Numbered from the stretch's first letter, positions 16,990 through 26,156 are shown. The stretch: DNA of 48,966 nt from Achromobacter sp. Bel (GCF_012928505.1 NZ_JABBJN010000045.1:1-48966); one strand, 5' to 3'. The notes: a model not told the origin generated them from the sequence alone. Program-made: numbers and translations.

Positions 16990-18086
16990 GCGGCGCGCTC
17001 CGCCAGCCATTTGAAGTAGACGGCTTCAGTGGTTTCGGCCAGGCGGGCGGGCGAAAACACCGCTTCTTCCCAGACCATCTTGCGACCGGCCTCGCCCATG
17101 CGCCGACGCAGGGCCGGGTCGTCGATCAGGCGCTGCAAGGCGTCGGCCAGCGCTTGGGGATTCTTCGGCGGCACCAGGATGCCGGTATCGCCGTCGCGGA
17201 ACATCTCGGACACGCCGCCCACGTCGGTGCCGATCACCGGCAGGCCGCTGGCCTGGGCTTCGACGTAGACGGTGCCGGACGCTTCCTGCTGCGTGGCCAG
17301 GGCGAACAGGTCGAACCCGGCCAGCAGGTTAGGCACGTCGCGCCGCATGCCCATCAGATGGATGCGGTCTTGCAGGCCGAGTTGCGCGATGTAGTCCTGG
17401 GTCTGTTCAAAGACCGGCGAACCGCCCCCGACGAACACCAGGTGCAGCTTGGGCCGGCTTGCCATCAGGGGCGCGATCGCGTCGATCAAGTCCTTGTGGC
17501 CTTTGGTGGCGCGCATGACGGCCACGCAACCCACGATGATGTCGTCGTCGGCCAGGCCGAGCTCGTCGCGCAGCGTCGAGTGTTCGACAGGCGGCGGCAG
17601 CACGATGGGCGAGTAGACGGTGGCCACCTTGTTGGGGGGCACGCCGCGTTCGATCAGGTAATTGCGCACATGATCACTGACCGTCGTGACCCTGTGCGGC
17701 AGACAGGTGTAGGACCACATTGATCCCACTTTATTGGACAGGTGCCGGGTCCGCACGATCAACGGGGTGCCCGCCAATCTGGCGCTGAGCGCCGCAATGA
17801 CCGTATCGCGCCGGCTGTGGGTGTTGAGCACGTCAAAGCGCCCATCCTTCAAGATGCGGCGCACGGCGGCCACGCCCTTCAGGTAGTTCATCGCCCCGTC
17901 CATCGCGACCTTATGGACGGTGAAGCCGGCATCGGACAAACGATCGACCAGCAAGGCCTTGGGCTGGCAGATGGCTTCGACATGATGGCCGCGTGCGCGC
18001 ATGGCCGTCATTTCCTTGAAGATCCGCCCTTCCTGGCCGCCAAAACTGGTGGCGGCTTCCGAATGCACGATACGCAGCTTTTGCAT
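16986..18086 (-). CDS. GT4 glycosyltransferase (first in cluster)
   Basis: Family 4 glycosyltransferase of 366 residues. The acceptor half begins LRIVHSEAATSFGGQEGRIF and contains NTHSRRDTVIAAL; the donor half has VAVMRATKGHKDLIDA and EASGTVYVEAQASGLPVIGTD, with the conserved glutamates of the nucleotide-sugar site. ATG 18086 shares its first base with the dnaE stop (TGATG) and has AGAGGT upstream inside dnaE, so the two genes are translationally coupled. It opens the run of six core sugar genes. Substrates are unknown. Confidence 0.9.
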   Translation of the reverse strand: MQKLRIVHSEAATSFGGQEGRIFKEMTAMRARGHHVEAICQPKALLVDRLSDAGFTVHKVAMDGAMNYLKGVAAVRRILKDGRFDVLNTHSRRDTVIAALSARLAGTPLIVRTRHLSNKVGSMWSYTCLPHRVTTVSDHVRNYLIERGVPPNKVATVYSPIVLPPPVEHSTLRDELGLADDDIIVGCVAVMRATKGHKDLIDAIAPLMASRPKLHLVFVGGGSPVFEQTQDYIAQLGLQDRIHLMGMRRDVPNLLAGFDLFALATQQEASGTVYVEAQASGLPVIGTDVGGVSEMFRDGDTGILVPPKNPQALADALQRLIDDPALRRRMGEAGRKMVWEEAVFSPARLAETTEAVYFKWLAERAA

Positions 18087-21000
18087 CAATAGGTGACCTC
18101 TACTCCGTGGGGCTTGGTCCAGGCGTTCAGGTTTTCGAGCAGCGTGTCTGCCATGCGGACCCGCCACTCCTCGCCCAGCCGGACCGTGCACAGGAAATTG
18201 TTCTTGGTGTAGACAATATCGATCGGCACGCCGGGAATGCCGTTTTCGGGCTCGGCGCGGAACGGGTTCAACATCTGGCGCAGGCGTGCCGCGTCGGCCG
18301 CCCCGTTGAGCTTGACCCGCAGGGACTTGGCGCGCGCTTCGCGGGCCAATTGCAGGTCGTATAACTGGTCGGCCACGATGCGCATGCCGCCGGAGTAGTC
18401 GTCATTGCTGACCTTGCCCTGGACAATGACCAACTGGTCTTCGCGCAAGCGGTTGCGGTGCTTCTCGTAGAGTTCGTTGAACACCGAGATCTCCACCTGC
18501 GCGGTGCCGTCGTCCAGCACGGCGAACACCATCTTGCCACGGCGGGTCATCATGACGCGCACGCTGGCCAGCACGCCGCACATCCATTGCAGGTCGCGCT
18601 GCGGCTCCACGCGGGCCAGCTGCATCGGCACGATGCGACGCACTTCGTCGCGCCAGGCGTCGAACAGGTGGCCACTGTAGTAGTAGCCCAGCGCGGATTT
18701 CTCTTCCGTCAGCTTCTTGTGCAGGTCCCAGGGTGCGACCTTGGCCAGTTCGCCCGCGACCACATCGCCGCTGTCGTCGCCGAACAGCGAAGCCTGGTTG
18801 GCGCTGCGCGCCGCCTGCTCGGCGGCTTCCATGGCCGTAGGCACGGAGGCCAGCATCGCGGCGCGGTTCGGCTCGATGGTGTCGAACGCGCCGGCCTTGA
18901 TCAGGGCCTCGATGGTGCGGCGGTTGACGGCTTGCTTGCCGACGCGGCGGCAGAAGTCGAACAGGTTCAGGAACGGCCCGCCTTCCTTGCGCGCGCGCAG
19001 GATGTCTTCGACGGCGCCCTGGCCGGTGCCCTTGACCGCGCCCAGGCCGTAGCGCATGGTGCGCGGCGGCTTGCCCTTTTCGGTGTGCTTGTCGGCGACC
19101 GGTTCGAAACGGTAGCCCGAGAAATTCACGTCGGGCGGCAATACCTCGACGCCGTTGTCCTGGGCGTCGCGGCAGAAGATCTGAACCTTGTCCGTGTCGT
19201 CCATATCGGACGACATGGTGGCGGCCAGGAATTCCGTTGGGTGATAGGCCTTGAGCCAAGCGGTCTGGTAGGAGATCAGCGCGTAGGCAGCCGAGTGCGA
19301 CTTGTTGAAGCCGTAGCCCGCGAACTTCTCCATCAGGTCGAACAGCTTGACCGCCAAGTCGGGGTCATGGCCCTTTTCCTTGGCGCCTTGCTCGAACAGT
19401 TCCCGGTGCTTGGCCATTTCCTCGGGCTTTTTCTTGCCCATGGCGCGGCGCAGCAGGTCGGCGCCGCCCAACGAGTAGCCCCCGATGATCTGCGAAATCA
19501 GCATCACCTGTTCCTGGTAGACGATGACCCCGTAGGTGCTCTTCAGGGTGCCTTCCAGGTCGTTGTGGAAGTAGTCCACCGCGGCGCGGCCGTGCTTGCG
19601 GTTGACGAAGTCATCCACCATGCCCGATTCCAGCGGCCCCGGCCGGTACAGGGCCAGCATGGCGATGATGTCTTCGAAGGTGTTGGGCCGCAGCTTTTTC
19701 AGCAGTTCCTTCATGCCGCGGGATTCCAGCTGGAACACGGCGGTGGTGTTGGCGTCGCACAGGATCTTATAGGCGGCGGGATCGTCGAGTTCCAGCGCCA
19801 TGACGTCGAAGTCGCGCTTGTCCTCGTTGAACTGGCGCACGTAGCGCACGGCCCAATCCAGGATCGTCAGGTTGCGCAAGCCCAGGAAGTCGAACTTCAC
19901 GAGGCCGGCGGCTTCGACGTCGTCCTTGTCGAACTGCGAGACCGCGCTGTTCTCCTGGCCCGGCTGGCAATACAGCGGGCAGAAGTCGGTGAGCTTGCCG
20001 GGCGCGATAAGCACACCGCCGGCGTGCATGCCGATGTTCCGGGTCAGGCCTTCCAGCGGCTTGGCCAGATCGACGAGCGCGCGCACCTCCTCTTCCTGCT
20101 CATAGCGGTCCTTGAAGGCGGGTTCGTCCTTCAGGGTGCGTTCCAGCGTCCAGGGATCCATCGGGTTGAACGGGATCAGCTTGGACAGGCCGTCACAGAA
20201 CATGTAGGGCATGTCCAGCACGCGGCCAGCGTCGCGGACCACGGCCTTGGCGCCCAGCGTACCGAAGGTGGCGATCTGGCTCACGGCGGCGCGGCCGTAC
20301 TTTTCCTTGACGTAGTCGATGACCCGTTCGCGGTTGTCCTGGCAGAAGTCGATATCGAAGTCGGGCATGGAGACCCGCTCGGGGTTCAGGAACCGCTCGA
20401 ACAGCAAGTCATAGCGGATCGGGTCCAGGTCGGTGATCCCCAATGCGTAGGCCACAAGCGAGCCCGCGCCCGACCCCCGCCCCGGCCCCACCGGCACCCC
20501 GTTGTTCTTGCCCCAGTTGATGAAGTCCTGCACGATCAGGAAGTAGCCCGGGAAGCCCATCTGGATGATGGTCTTGCATTCCCAGCGCAGGCGTTCGTAG
20601 TATTGCTCGCGCTTGGACTCGCGTTCCGCCTCGTCGGGGAACAGGAACGCCATGCGCTTTTCCAGGCCCTCTTCCGACAGCTGGACCAGGTAATCGTCCA
20701 GCGTCACGCCATCGGGCGTCGGGAAATTAGGCAGGCGCGGCTTGCCAAGCACCAGGCTCAGGTTGCAGCGCTTGGCGATTTCGACCGTGTTGGCCAGGGC
20801 CGAGGGCACGTCAGCGAAACGCCGGGCCATTTCCTCGGAGCTGAGCAGGTACTGTTCCTTGGTGAAGCGGCGCACGCGGCGCGGGTTCGCCAGGATTTCG
20901 CCTTCGGCGATGCAGACGCGGGCCTCGTGGGCCTGGAACTCGTATTCGTCCAGGAACTGCACCGGGTGCGTGGCCACCACCGGCAGGCCGGCTTCACCCG

Positions 21001-21577
21001 CCAGCCGCATGGCCGCCTGCGTATAGGCTTCGTCGCCGTCCATGCCGGCGCGCTGCAATTCGATGTAATAGCTGCCGGGGAACAAATGCGCCCATTGCCG
21101 GGCCAGCGCCAGCGCGGACACGGCGTTGCCGGCGTCCAGCGCCTGCCCCACATCGCCCATCCGTCCCCCGGATAGCGCGATCAGGCCCTGCTGGCCTTGC
21201 AGCCATTCGCGGCGGATTTCCGCCCTGCCCTTGCCCTGGTTCGTCAGGAAAGCCTTGGACAGCAATTCGCACAGGTTCAGGTAGCCCTGATGGTTGCGTA
21301 CGAGCAACAGCAGGCGGAACGGCTTGGCCGGTTCGTCGTCGTTGGTCAGCCAGACATCGCAGCCGGCGATGGGCTTTACCCCCGCGCCGCGCGCGCCCTT
21401 ATAGAATTTGATCAGGCCGAAAAGGTTCGACAGATCGGTCAACGCCACGGCTGGCTGGCCCAGCTTGGCGACGCGTTTAATGAGGTCGGAGATGCGCACG
21501 ATGCCATCCACCACCGAAAACTCGGAGTGGACGCGAAGATGCACAAAAGGGGTCGGGGTTGTTACGGCTTCGGACAT
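18086..21577 (-). CDS. dnaE: DNA polymerase III alpha subunit
   Basis: Replicative polymerase catalytic subunit of 1163 residues (1160 in E. coli). An N-terminal PHP domain begins FVHLRVHSEFSVVDG. The palm carries the catalytic aspartates in PDFDIDFC (D408 and D410), preceded by the GRGSGAGSLVAYALGI motif. Helix-hairpin-helix and OB-fold regions follow (about 850-1100). ATG 21577 fits the family N terminus; an in-frame extension to 21682 is not conserved. The ribosome site is weak. Unusually, its stop overlaps a glycosyltransferase start, so core sugar genes are coupled to a replication gene. Confidence 0.97.
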   Translation of the reverse strand: MSEAVTTPTPFVHLRVHSEFSVVDGIVRISDLIKRVAKLGQPAVALTDLSNLFGLIKFYKGARGAGVKPIAGCDVWLTNDDEPAKPFRLLLLVRNHQGYLNLCELLSKAFLTNQGKGRAEIRREWLQGQQGLIALSGGRMGDVGQALDAGNAVSALALARQWAHLFPGSYYIELQRAGMDGDEAYTQAAMRLAGEAGLPVVATHPVQFLDEYEFQAHEARVCIAEGEILANPRRVRRFTKEQYLLSSEEMARRFADVPSALANTVEIAKRCNLSLVLGKPRLPNFPTPDGVTLDDYLVQLSEEGLEKRMAFLFPDEAERESKREQYYERLRWECKTIIQMGFPGYFLIVQDFINWGKNNGVPVGPGRGSGAGSLVAYALGITDLDPIRYDLLFERFLNPERVSMPDFDIDFCQDNRERVIDYVKEKYGRAAVSQIATFGTLGAKAVVRDAGRVLDMPYMFCDGLSKLIPFNPMDPWTLERTLKDEPAFKDRYEQEEEVRALVDLAKPLEGLTRNIGMHAGGVLIAPGKLTDFCPLYCQPGQENSAVSQFDKDDVEAAGLVKFDFLGLRNLTILDWAVRYVRQFNEDKRDFDVMALELDDPAAYKILCDANTTAVFQLESRGMKELLKKLRPNTFEDIIAMLALYRPGPLESGMVDDFVNRKHGRAAVDYFHNDLEGTLKSTYGVIVYQEQVMLISQIIGGYSLGGADLLRRAMGKKKPEEMAKHRELFEQGAKEKGHDPDLAVKLFDLMEKFAGYGFNKSHSAAYALISYQTAWLKAYHPTEFLAATMSSDMDDTDKVQIFCRDAQDNGVEVLPPDVNFSGYRFEPVADKHTEKGKPPRTMRYGLGAVKGTGQGAVEDILRARKEGGPFLNLFDFCRRVGKQAVNRRTIEALIKAGAFDTIEPNRAAMLASVPTAMEAAEQAARSANQASLFGDDSGDVVAGELAKVAPWDLHKKLTEEKSALGYYYSGHLFDAWRDEVRRIVPMQLARVEPQRDLQWMCGVLASVRVMMTRRGKMVFAVLDDGTAQVEISVFNELYEKHRNRLREDQLVIVQGKVSNDDYSGGMRIVADQLYDLQLAREARAKSLRVKLNGAADAARLRQMLNPFRAEPENGIPGVPIDIVYTKNNFLCTVRLGEEWRVRMADTLLENLNAWTKPHGVEVTY

Positions 21578-21705
21578 AGCGGGAATTGTACCTAGTGATC
21601 CCGGTCCAAGCCGATGCGTCCGAGATTGTGCAAAGGGGGCGCCACGGACCTTGTGTAACAATACCAGGTAGACATGACCCAACTGTCGCAGGACAACGAT
21701 TACGT

Positions 21706-22605
21706 ATGAAATGGTTAATACCCGGGATCTGGCTGGCCGCCATCCTGTTTGCGCACTTCCGAGGCCGAGTTCGACTGCCGCTGGGCCGGCAGATGTTGGA
21801 CCACTCGGTGCTCCTGGCCCCGATCAACGCGTTCATGGTGTTGGCGTCCCGCGTGCCGTCCACCCCCTACCTGACGACGAGCGAAATCGCCGAACTCAAG
21901 GTGCTGGACGATAATTGGGAGACCATCCGCGAAGAAGCCGTGCAGATGGCCGAGTTGCGGCGCATCAAGGCAGCCGACGACCACAACGACATCGGCTTCA
22001 ATTCCTTCTTCAAGTACGGCTGGAAGCGCTTCTACCTGAAGTGGTATGACGCCCGCCACCCCTCGGCTGAGGAACTGTGCCCCAAAACCGTCGCCATCCT
22101 GAAGACCCTGCCCAAGGTCAAGGCCGCGATGTTCGCCGAACTGCCTCCCGGCGGCCAATTGAATCCGCACCGCGACCCGTTCGCCGGTTCGCTGCGCTAT
22201 CACCTGGGCCTGGTGACGCCTAACGACGACCGCTGCCACATCATCGTCGACGGCGAATCCTACAGCTGGCGCGACGGCGAAAGCGTCGTCTTCGACGAAA
22301 CCTATGTGCACGAGGCGTACAACCACACCGACCACAACCGGATCATCCTGTTCTGCGACGTGGAGCGTCCGCTGAAGTGGGGCTGGGCCGAGGCGTTCAA
22401 CCGCTGGTTCGGCCGGGTGGTCATGTCGGCCGCCAGCTCGCCCAACGACGGCGGCGACCAGACCGGCGCCATCAACAAGCTGACGCACGCGCACTGGGTC
22501 ATCGACCAGAAGCGCAAGGCTTTCAAGACCTGGAACCGGACCGCCTACAAGGCCACCAAGTACGCCTTGATCGCCTTGGTCATCATCGGCTTTATCGCCC
22601 TGTAA
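21706..22605 (+). CDS. lpxO: LpxO-like lipid A 2-hydroxylase
   Basis: Fe(II)/2-oxoglutarate-dependent dioxygenase of the aspartyl/asparaginyl beta-hydroxylase family, 299 residues, close in size to Salmonella LpxO (302). LpxO hydroxylates an acyl chain of lipid A at the inner membrane. A hydrophobic N-terminal segment (about residues 2-18) and a C-terminal span (about 280-299) flank the catalytic domain. The iron ligands are H155 and D157 in NPHRDPF and H202 in YVHEAY. A basic oxoglutarate-binding residue is expected near NRIILFCDVERP. It is divergent from dnaE and the core operon, consistent with a lipopolysaccharide role. The lipid A substrate is inferred from family. Confidence 0.85.
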   Translation: MKWLIPGIWLAAILFAHFRGRVRLPLGRQMLDHSVLLAPINAFMVLASRVPSTPYLTTSEIAELKVLDDNWETIREEAVQMAELRRIKAADDHNDIGFNSFFKYGWKRFYLKWYDARHPSAEELCPKTVAILKTLPKVKAAMFAELPPGGQLNPHRDPFAGSLRYHLGLVTPNDDRCHIIVDGESYSWRDGESVVFDETYVHEAYNHTDHNRIILFCDVERPLKWGWAEAFNRWFGRVVMSAASSPNDGGDQTGAINKLTHAHWVIDQKRKAFKTWNRTAYKATKYALIALVIIGFIAL

Positions 22606-22658
22606 TCCGGCGGGCGCCCCCGGGGCGGCTCGGGCCCCGGAGCCCCGCCGCCCGAGGC

Positions 22659-23954
22659 TCAAGCCGCTTCGCGCACTGGCAGCGTCAACAGCCCCGTGTG
22701 GTAGTCATAGCCGTAGATCTCGCCGTACCGGCCCCATTCCACCGCGATCTTCAGCACCCGCTCGGCCTCGTCGGGCTTGAGGAATTCCTCCAGCGAATCC
22801 AGGAAGTCCTTTTCGGGCAAGGCACCCGAGGGCTCTTGCTCCAGGCTGTGGCGGATGTGCGCGGCCAGCGGCACGTGCGCCAGCAGTTGGCGTCCGAAGA
22901 TGGCTTGCTTCTGCCCTTGCTCGGCCTGTACGTAGCGCTGGCCCAGCGGCGTCAGGAAGATGTCGCCGCGGTCAAGCCGGGCCAGGCCAAACAGGCCCAG
23001 CGCTTCGCAGGCCGGCAGCAGGTCGTCGTCGGAGATCTCGGCCTCTTCAGCCAGCTTGGGCAGGTCTGCGCGGCCGTTGAACGGCGCCTCGGCCAGCACG
23101 TCCAGCACGCCTTCCATGCGTTCGACTTCGGTCTGCGGAAACCGGTAGCCCAGCCCTTGCTGACGCGGCGTGGGCACGCCATGCGCTGGACGCGTGGTCA
23201 TCAAGGCGTAGACCTCGTCGATCAACGCGCGCACTTGGGGGGAGTCCGCGTCACGCGGGCGCGGCAAGCCGATCAGCACCTGGCTGCGCACGCGGCCAGG
23301 GTCGCTATCGAACACGATGATGCGGTCGGCCATCATCACGGCTTCTTCGATGTTGTGCGACACGATCAGGATGCCCTTGGTCGAGATGCGGCTTTCGTCC
23401 CAGAGCTCCAGCATGTCGTCGCGCAAGGTCTCGCCGGTCAGGACGTCCAGCGCCGAGAACGCCTCGTCCATCAGCAGCACGTCGGGGTTCATGACCAGCG
23501 CGCGCGCAATGCCTACCCGCTGGCGCATCCCCCCTGACAATTCGCGCGGCAAGGCGCCGCCGAAGCTGCCCAGGCCGATCAGGTCCAGCACGGCGTCGGC
23601 CCGCTTGGCGCGCTCGGCGGCCGGCACGCCCTGGGCTTCCAGGCCCAGTTCGACATTCTGCTGGGCGGTCAGCCACGGGAACAGGGCAAACGACTGGAAC
23701 ACCATCGCGATGCCCGCCGCCGGCCCGTAGACCGGCTGGCCGCGGTAGGTGACCGTGCCCTGGTCGGCATTGACCAGGCCGGCCATGATGCGCAGCAAGG
23801 TGGATTTGCCCGAGCCGGATTTCCCCAGCAGGGCCACGATTTCACCTTCTTTCAGCGTGAAATCCACGTGCTCCAGCACATGCCTGGCGGTGCCGTCGGC
23901 CGCGCGGAAAGATTTGCCGACGTCGTGCAGGTCGATCAAGACGTTGGGGTTCAT
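22659..23954 (-). CDS. NitT/TauT-type ABC ATPase with C-terminal domain
   Basis: ATP-binding subunit of a nitrate/sulfonate/taurine-type ABC importer, 431 residues. The nucleotide-binding domain covers about residues 1-260, with Walker A GKSGSGKST, signature LSGGMRQR and Walker B DVLLMDEAFSALD. The remaining about 150 residues form the AAA-associated C-terminal domain found in this subgroup, likely regulatory. AGGAG lies six bases before ATG 23954. It starts eight bases after the permease gene. No periplasmic binding protein is adjacent, so the substrate cannot be named. Confidence 0.88.
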   Translation of the reverse strand: MNPNVLIDLHDVGKSFRAADGTARHVLEHVDFTLKEGEIVALLGKSGSGKSTLLRIMAGLVNADQGTVTYRGQPVYGPAAGIAMVFQSFALFPWLTAQQNVELGLEAQGVPAAERAKRADAVLDLIGLGSFGGALPRELSGGMRQRVGIARALVMNPDVLLMDEAFSALDVLTGETLRDDMLELWDESRISTKGILIVSHNIEEAVMMADRIIVFDSDPGRVRSQVLIGLPRPRDADSPQVRALIDEVYALMTTRPAHGVPTPRQQGLGYRFPQTEVERMEGVLDVLAEAPFNGRADLPKLAEEAEISDDDLLPACEALGLFGLARLDRGDIFLTPLGQRYVQAEQGQKQAIFGRQLLAHVPLAAHIRHSLEQEPSGALPEKDFLDSLEEFLKPDEAERVLKIAVEWGRYGEIYGYDYHTGLLTLPVREAA

Positions 23955-23962
23955 GACAACTC

Positions 23963-25696
23963 CTAGCGGCCGCGATCTTCGGCCAGCAGATACAGCTTGC
24001 GCCAGAAAAATCGGTTCAACAGCATCACGAATACGCACATCACGCCGATGCCGAGCGCGATGCGGTGGAAATCCCCCAGCTCGGTCATGTGCTTGATGTA
24101 GCTGCCCAGGCCGTCGGCGACCAGCGAGGTCTTGCCCCACGACACGTACTCGGCCACGATGCTGGCGTTCCACGACCCGCCGCTGGCGGTGATGGCGCCG
24201 GTGATGAAGCTGGGGAAGACGGCGGGCAGATAGACCCGGCGCCAGCGCAGCCACCCTTTCAGCCCCAGGTTGTCGGCCGCCAGCCGCAATTCGTTGGGAA
24301 GGGTGGACGCGCCGGCCACGACGTTGAAAAGGATGTACCACTGAGTACCGAAGATGATCAGCGGGCTGAGCCAGACATTGGGGTTCAACTGCCAAGCCAC
24401 CATGACATAGACCACGGCGGGAAACAGCAGATTGACGGGGAACGCCGCAAGGAATTGCGCAACCGCCTGCACCCGCTGCGAATACCGGGGACGCAGTCCT
24501 ATCCACACGGCGACCGGCACCCAGACGACTGATGCCAGCGCGATCAGCAGCATGACGCGGACCATCGTGATGCCGCCCAGGCCCAGCACATGCAGCACTT
24601 CGCCCCAGCCCACGTCCTGGTGGACGAATACCACCAGCTTGTAGGTGGCCAGCAGAGCCGCGGCCGCCAGCAAGGCGTCCCAGACCCGGGTCCAGCGCGG
24701 GTCGGGCGCCTTTACCCGCGCCCGGATGGAGGTGCCGTCATACGGCACGCTGAACCATCCCAGCGCACGCCGCATGCATGCCCAGAACGCATTCGCCACC
24801 GCCTGCACCCAGCGGCTGCGCCGCGTCCAGTCCAGCAGCCATGACTGCTGCGCGGCATCGCCCTGCGACTCTTCGAACCGGAACTTATCGGCCCAGGCCA
24901 GCAGCGGCCGGAAGAAGAGCTGGTCGTAGAGCAAGATGCCCGCCATCATGGCGCCGATGGCCCAGGCGATGGCGCGGCCGTCCTCGGCCTGGATCGCCAC
25001 CGCGATGTAAGACCCGATGCCGGGCAGCTTGATGTCTTGCCCGGCCACCGAAATGGCTTCGGCGGCCACCAGGAAGAACCAGCCGCCCGACATGGACATC
25101 ATCATGTTCCAGAGCAGCCCCGGCGTGGCATAGGGCAATTCCAGCCGCCAGAACCGCTGCCAGCCCGACAGCCGGAAGATCCGGGCGGCTTCATTCAACT
25201 CGGCCGGGACGGTGCGCATGGACTGATACAGGCTGAACGCCATGTTCCAGGCCTGCGACGTGAAGATCGCGAAGATCGCCGCGCATTCGACGCCCAGCAG
25301 GTTGCCCGGAAACAGCGCGATGAACGGCGCGATGGCGATGGCCTGGAAGCCCAGGATCGGGACGGACTGCAGGATGTCCAGCATCGGGATCATCGCTTTT
25401 TCGGCCGTCCGGTACTTGGCGGCGATGGCGGCGAAGACGAAGCTGAACAGCAGGGAAAAGCCCAGCGCCGTGAACATCCGGAGGATGGTGCGCAGGAGGT
25501 AATACGGCAGGTATGCCGGATCCAGCGATATCGGCAGTTCCTCGCCCAACGCGAACGGCCGGTTCATCTGGGACGCGCCGTAGGCCATCAAGGCCAGGAT
25601 GCCCAGCACCAGCGGCAATAGCGCCCAGTCCCAGCGGTTAGGGGTAGAGCGAGAGCCCGTTTTCGAGCGGGTCCGGGGGCTGAATAACTCGAACAT
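23963..25696 (-). CDS. Fused double-domain ABC permease
   Basis: Inner-membrane permease of 577 residues with two binding-protein-dependent transport domains in one chain: the first about residues 75-285, the second about 375-565. Each has the EAA-type loop that docks on the ATPase (ELNEAARIFRLSGWQRFW in the first; ELRLAADNLGLKGWLRWR in the second). A typical importer uses a dimer of single-domain permeases; here one chain could supply both halves. ATG 25696 is the first start before the hydrophobic region, but no clear ribosome site precedes it and the frame is open to 26125, so the start is uncertain. Confidence 0.85.
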   Translation of the reverse strand: MFELFSPRTRSKTGSRSTPNRWDWALLPLVLGILALMAYGASQMNRPFALGEELPISLDPAYLPYYLLRTILRMFTALGFSLLFSFVFAAIAAKYRTAEKAMIPMLDILQSVPILGFQAIAIAPFIALFPGNLLGVECAAIFAIFTSQAWNMAFSLYQSMRTVPAELNEAARIFRLSGWQRFWRLELPYATPGLLWNMMMSMSGGWFFLVAAEAISVAGQDIKLPGIGSYIAVAIQAEDGRAIAWAIGAMMAGILLYDQLFFRPLLAWADKFRFEESQGDAAQQSWLLDWTRRSRWVQAVANAFWACMRRALGWFSVPYDGTSIRARVKAPDPRWTRVWDALLAAAALLATYKLVVFVHQDVGWGEVLHVLGLGGITMVRVMLLIALASVVWVPVAVWIGLRPRYSQRVQAVAQFLAAFPVNLLFPAVVYVMVAWQLNPNVWLSPLIIFGTQWYILFNVVAGASTLPNELRLAADNLGLKGWLRWRRVYLPAVFPSFITGAITASGGSWNASIVAEYVSWGKTSLVADGLGSYIKHMTELGDFHRIALGIGVMCVFVMLLNRFFWRKLYLLAEDRGR

Positions 25697-26156
25697 ATCG
25701 GAGATGTTCCAGGGCGCAAGGGGAGAGGCCAGCGAATTGGAGCATAACGAGATGACGGCGGTCTGAATTAGGGTTTTTGCCGGATTTTTTGGGCTTGGGG
25801 TTTTGGGCGTTACGCTTTGAGAGGCGGGTTCTTGAGACGCCCGCCCCCGGCCGGCCGCGCGGCCGCAATCGGCGGGCAGCGTAAAACTCGTGAAGGATCC
25901 TGGACCTAGGGGCGCGCCAAGCCGAGACGGCGGCCGTTGGTCGGTGGGTCGGCCTGACTGCGCGCAACCTTGATGCGCCCGAGGGAATCTGAAGGAGTCG
26001 CCGAAGGCGAGGACGAAGATGACGACGGGGCAGTCCGGAGCGAAGGCTCCGGACCGCAATCGTGGGCGCGCGCAGTCAGGCCGACCCGCCGACCAGCGAC
26101 CTACGAAGAACGACGCGCCATACACGAAACAAGCAGCACGAAACGCCCTCCCAGCG
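25697..26156. other. 460-base intergenic region
   Basis: Gap between hrpA and the ABC permease gene, both on the minus strand. It holds an inverted-repeat element (25938-26095) and, just beside it, five palindromic sites for common restriction enzymes within 70 bases (GGCCGGCC 25849, GCGGCCGC 25859, GGATCC 25895, CCTAGG 25905, GGCGCGCC 25911). A GGCGGG/CCCGCC hairpin lies near 25823-25845. I see no convincing gene in it and no obvious intrinsic terminator with a T run for hrpA. Confidence 0.6.
25938..26095. repeat. Inverted-repeat element with internal hairpins
   Basis: Two 28-base arms, 25938-25965 and 26068-26095, are inverted copies with one mismatch (the T/C at 25945 and its partner). 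The 102 bases between contain a short hairpin (TCGCC, GAA, GGCGA at 25998-26010) and a strong one (GTCCGGAGC, GAAG, GCTCCGGAC at 26033-26054). It has no long open frame, so it is either a mobile-element-like repeat (MITE/REP class) or a structured RNA. Whether it recurs in the genome cannot be seen from this window. Confidence 0.7.

Noticed and set aside
18458..21175. Long plus-strand frame opposite dnaE (905 codons)
   Set aside because: Antisense shadow of dnaE with typical A/R/H/Q/V composition and no family features.
21578..21682. N-terminal extension of dnaE
   Set aside because: The frame is open, but the family N terminus begins at 21577 and the extension overlaps the divergent promoter region.
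22606..22658. GC-rich hairpins between lpxO and the ABC ATPase gene as a terminator
   Set aside because: Several alternative GC stems can be drawn but none is followed by a T run on either strand, so I could not call a terminator.
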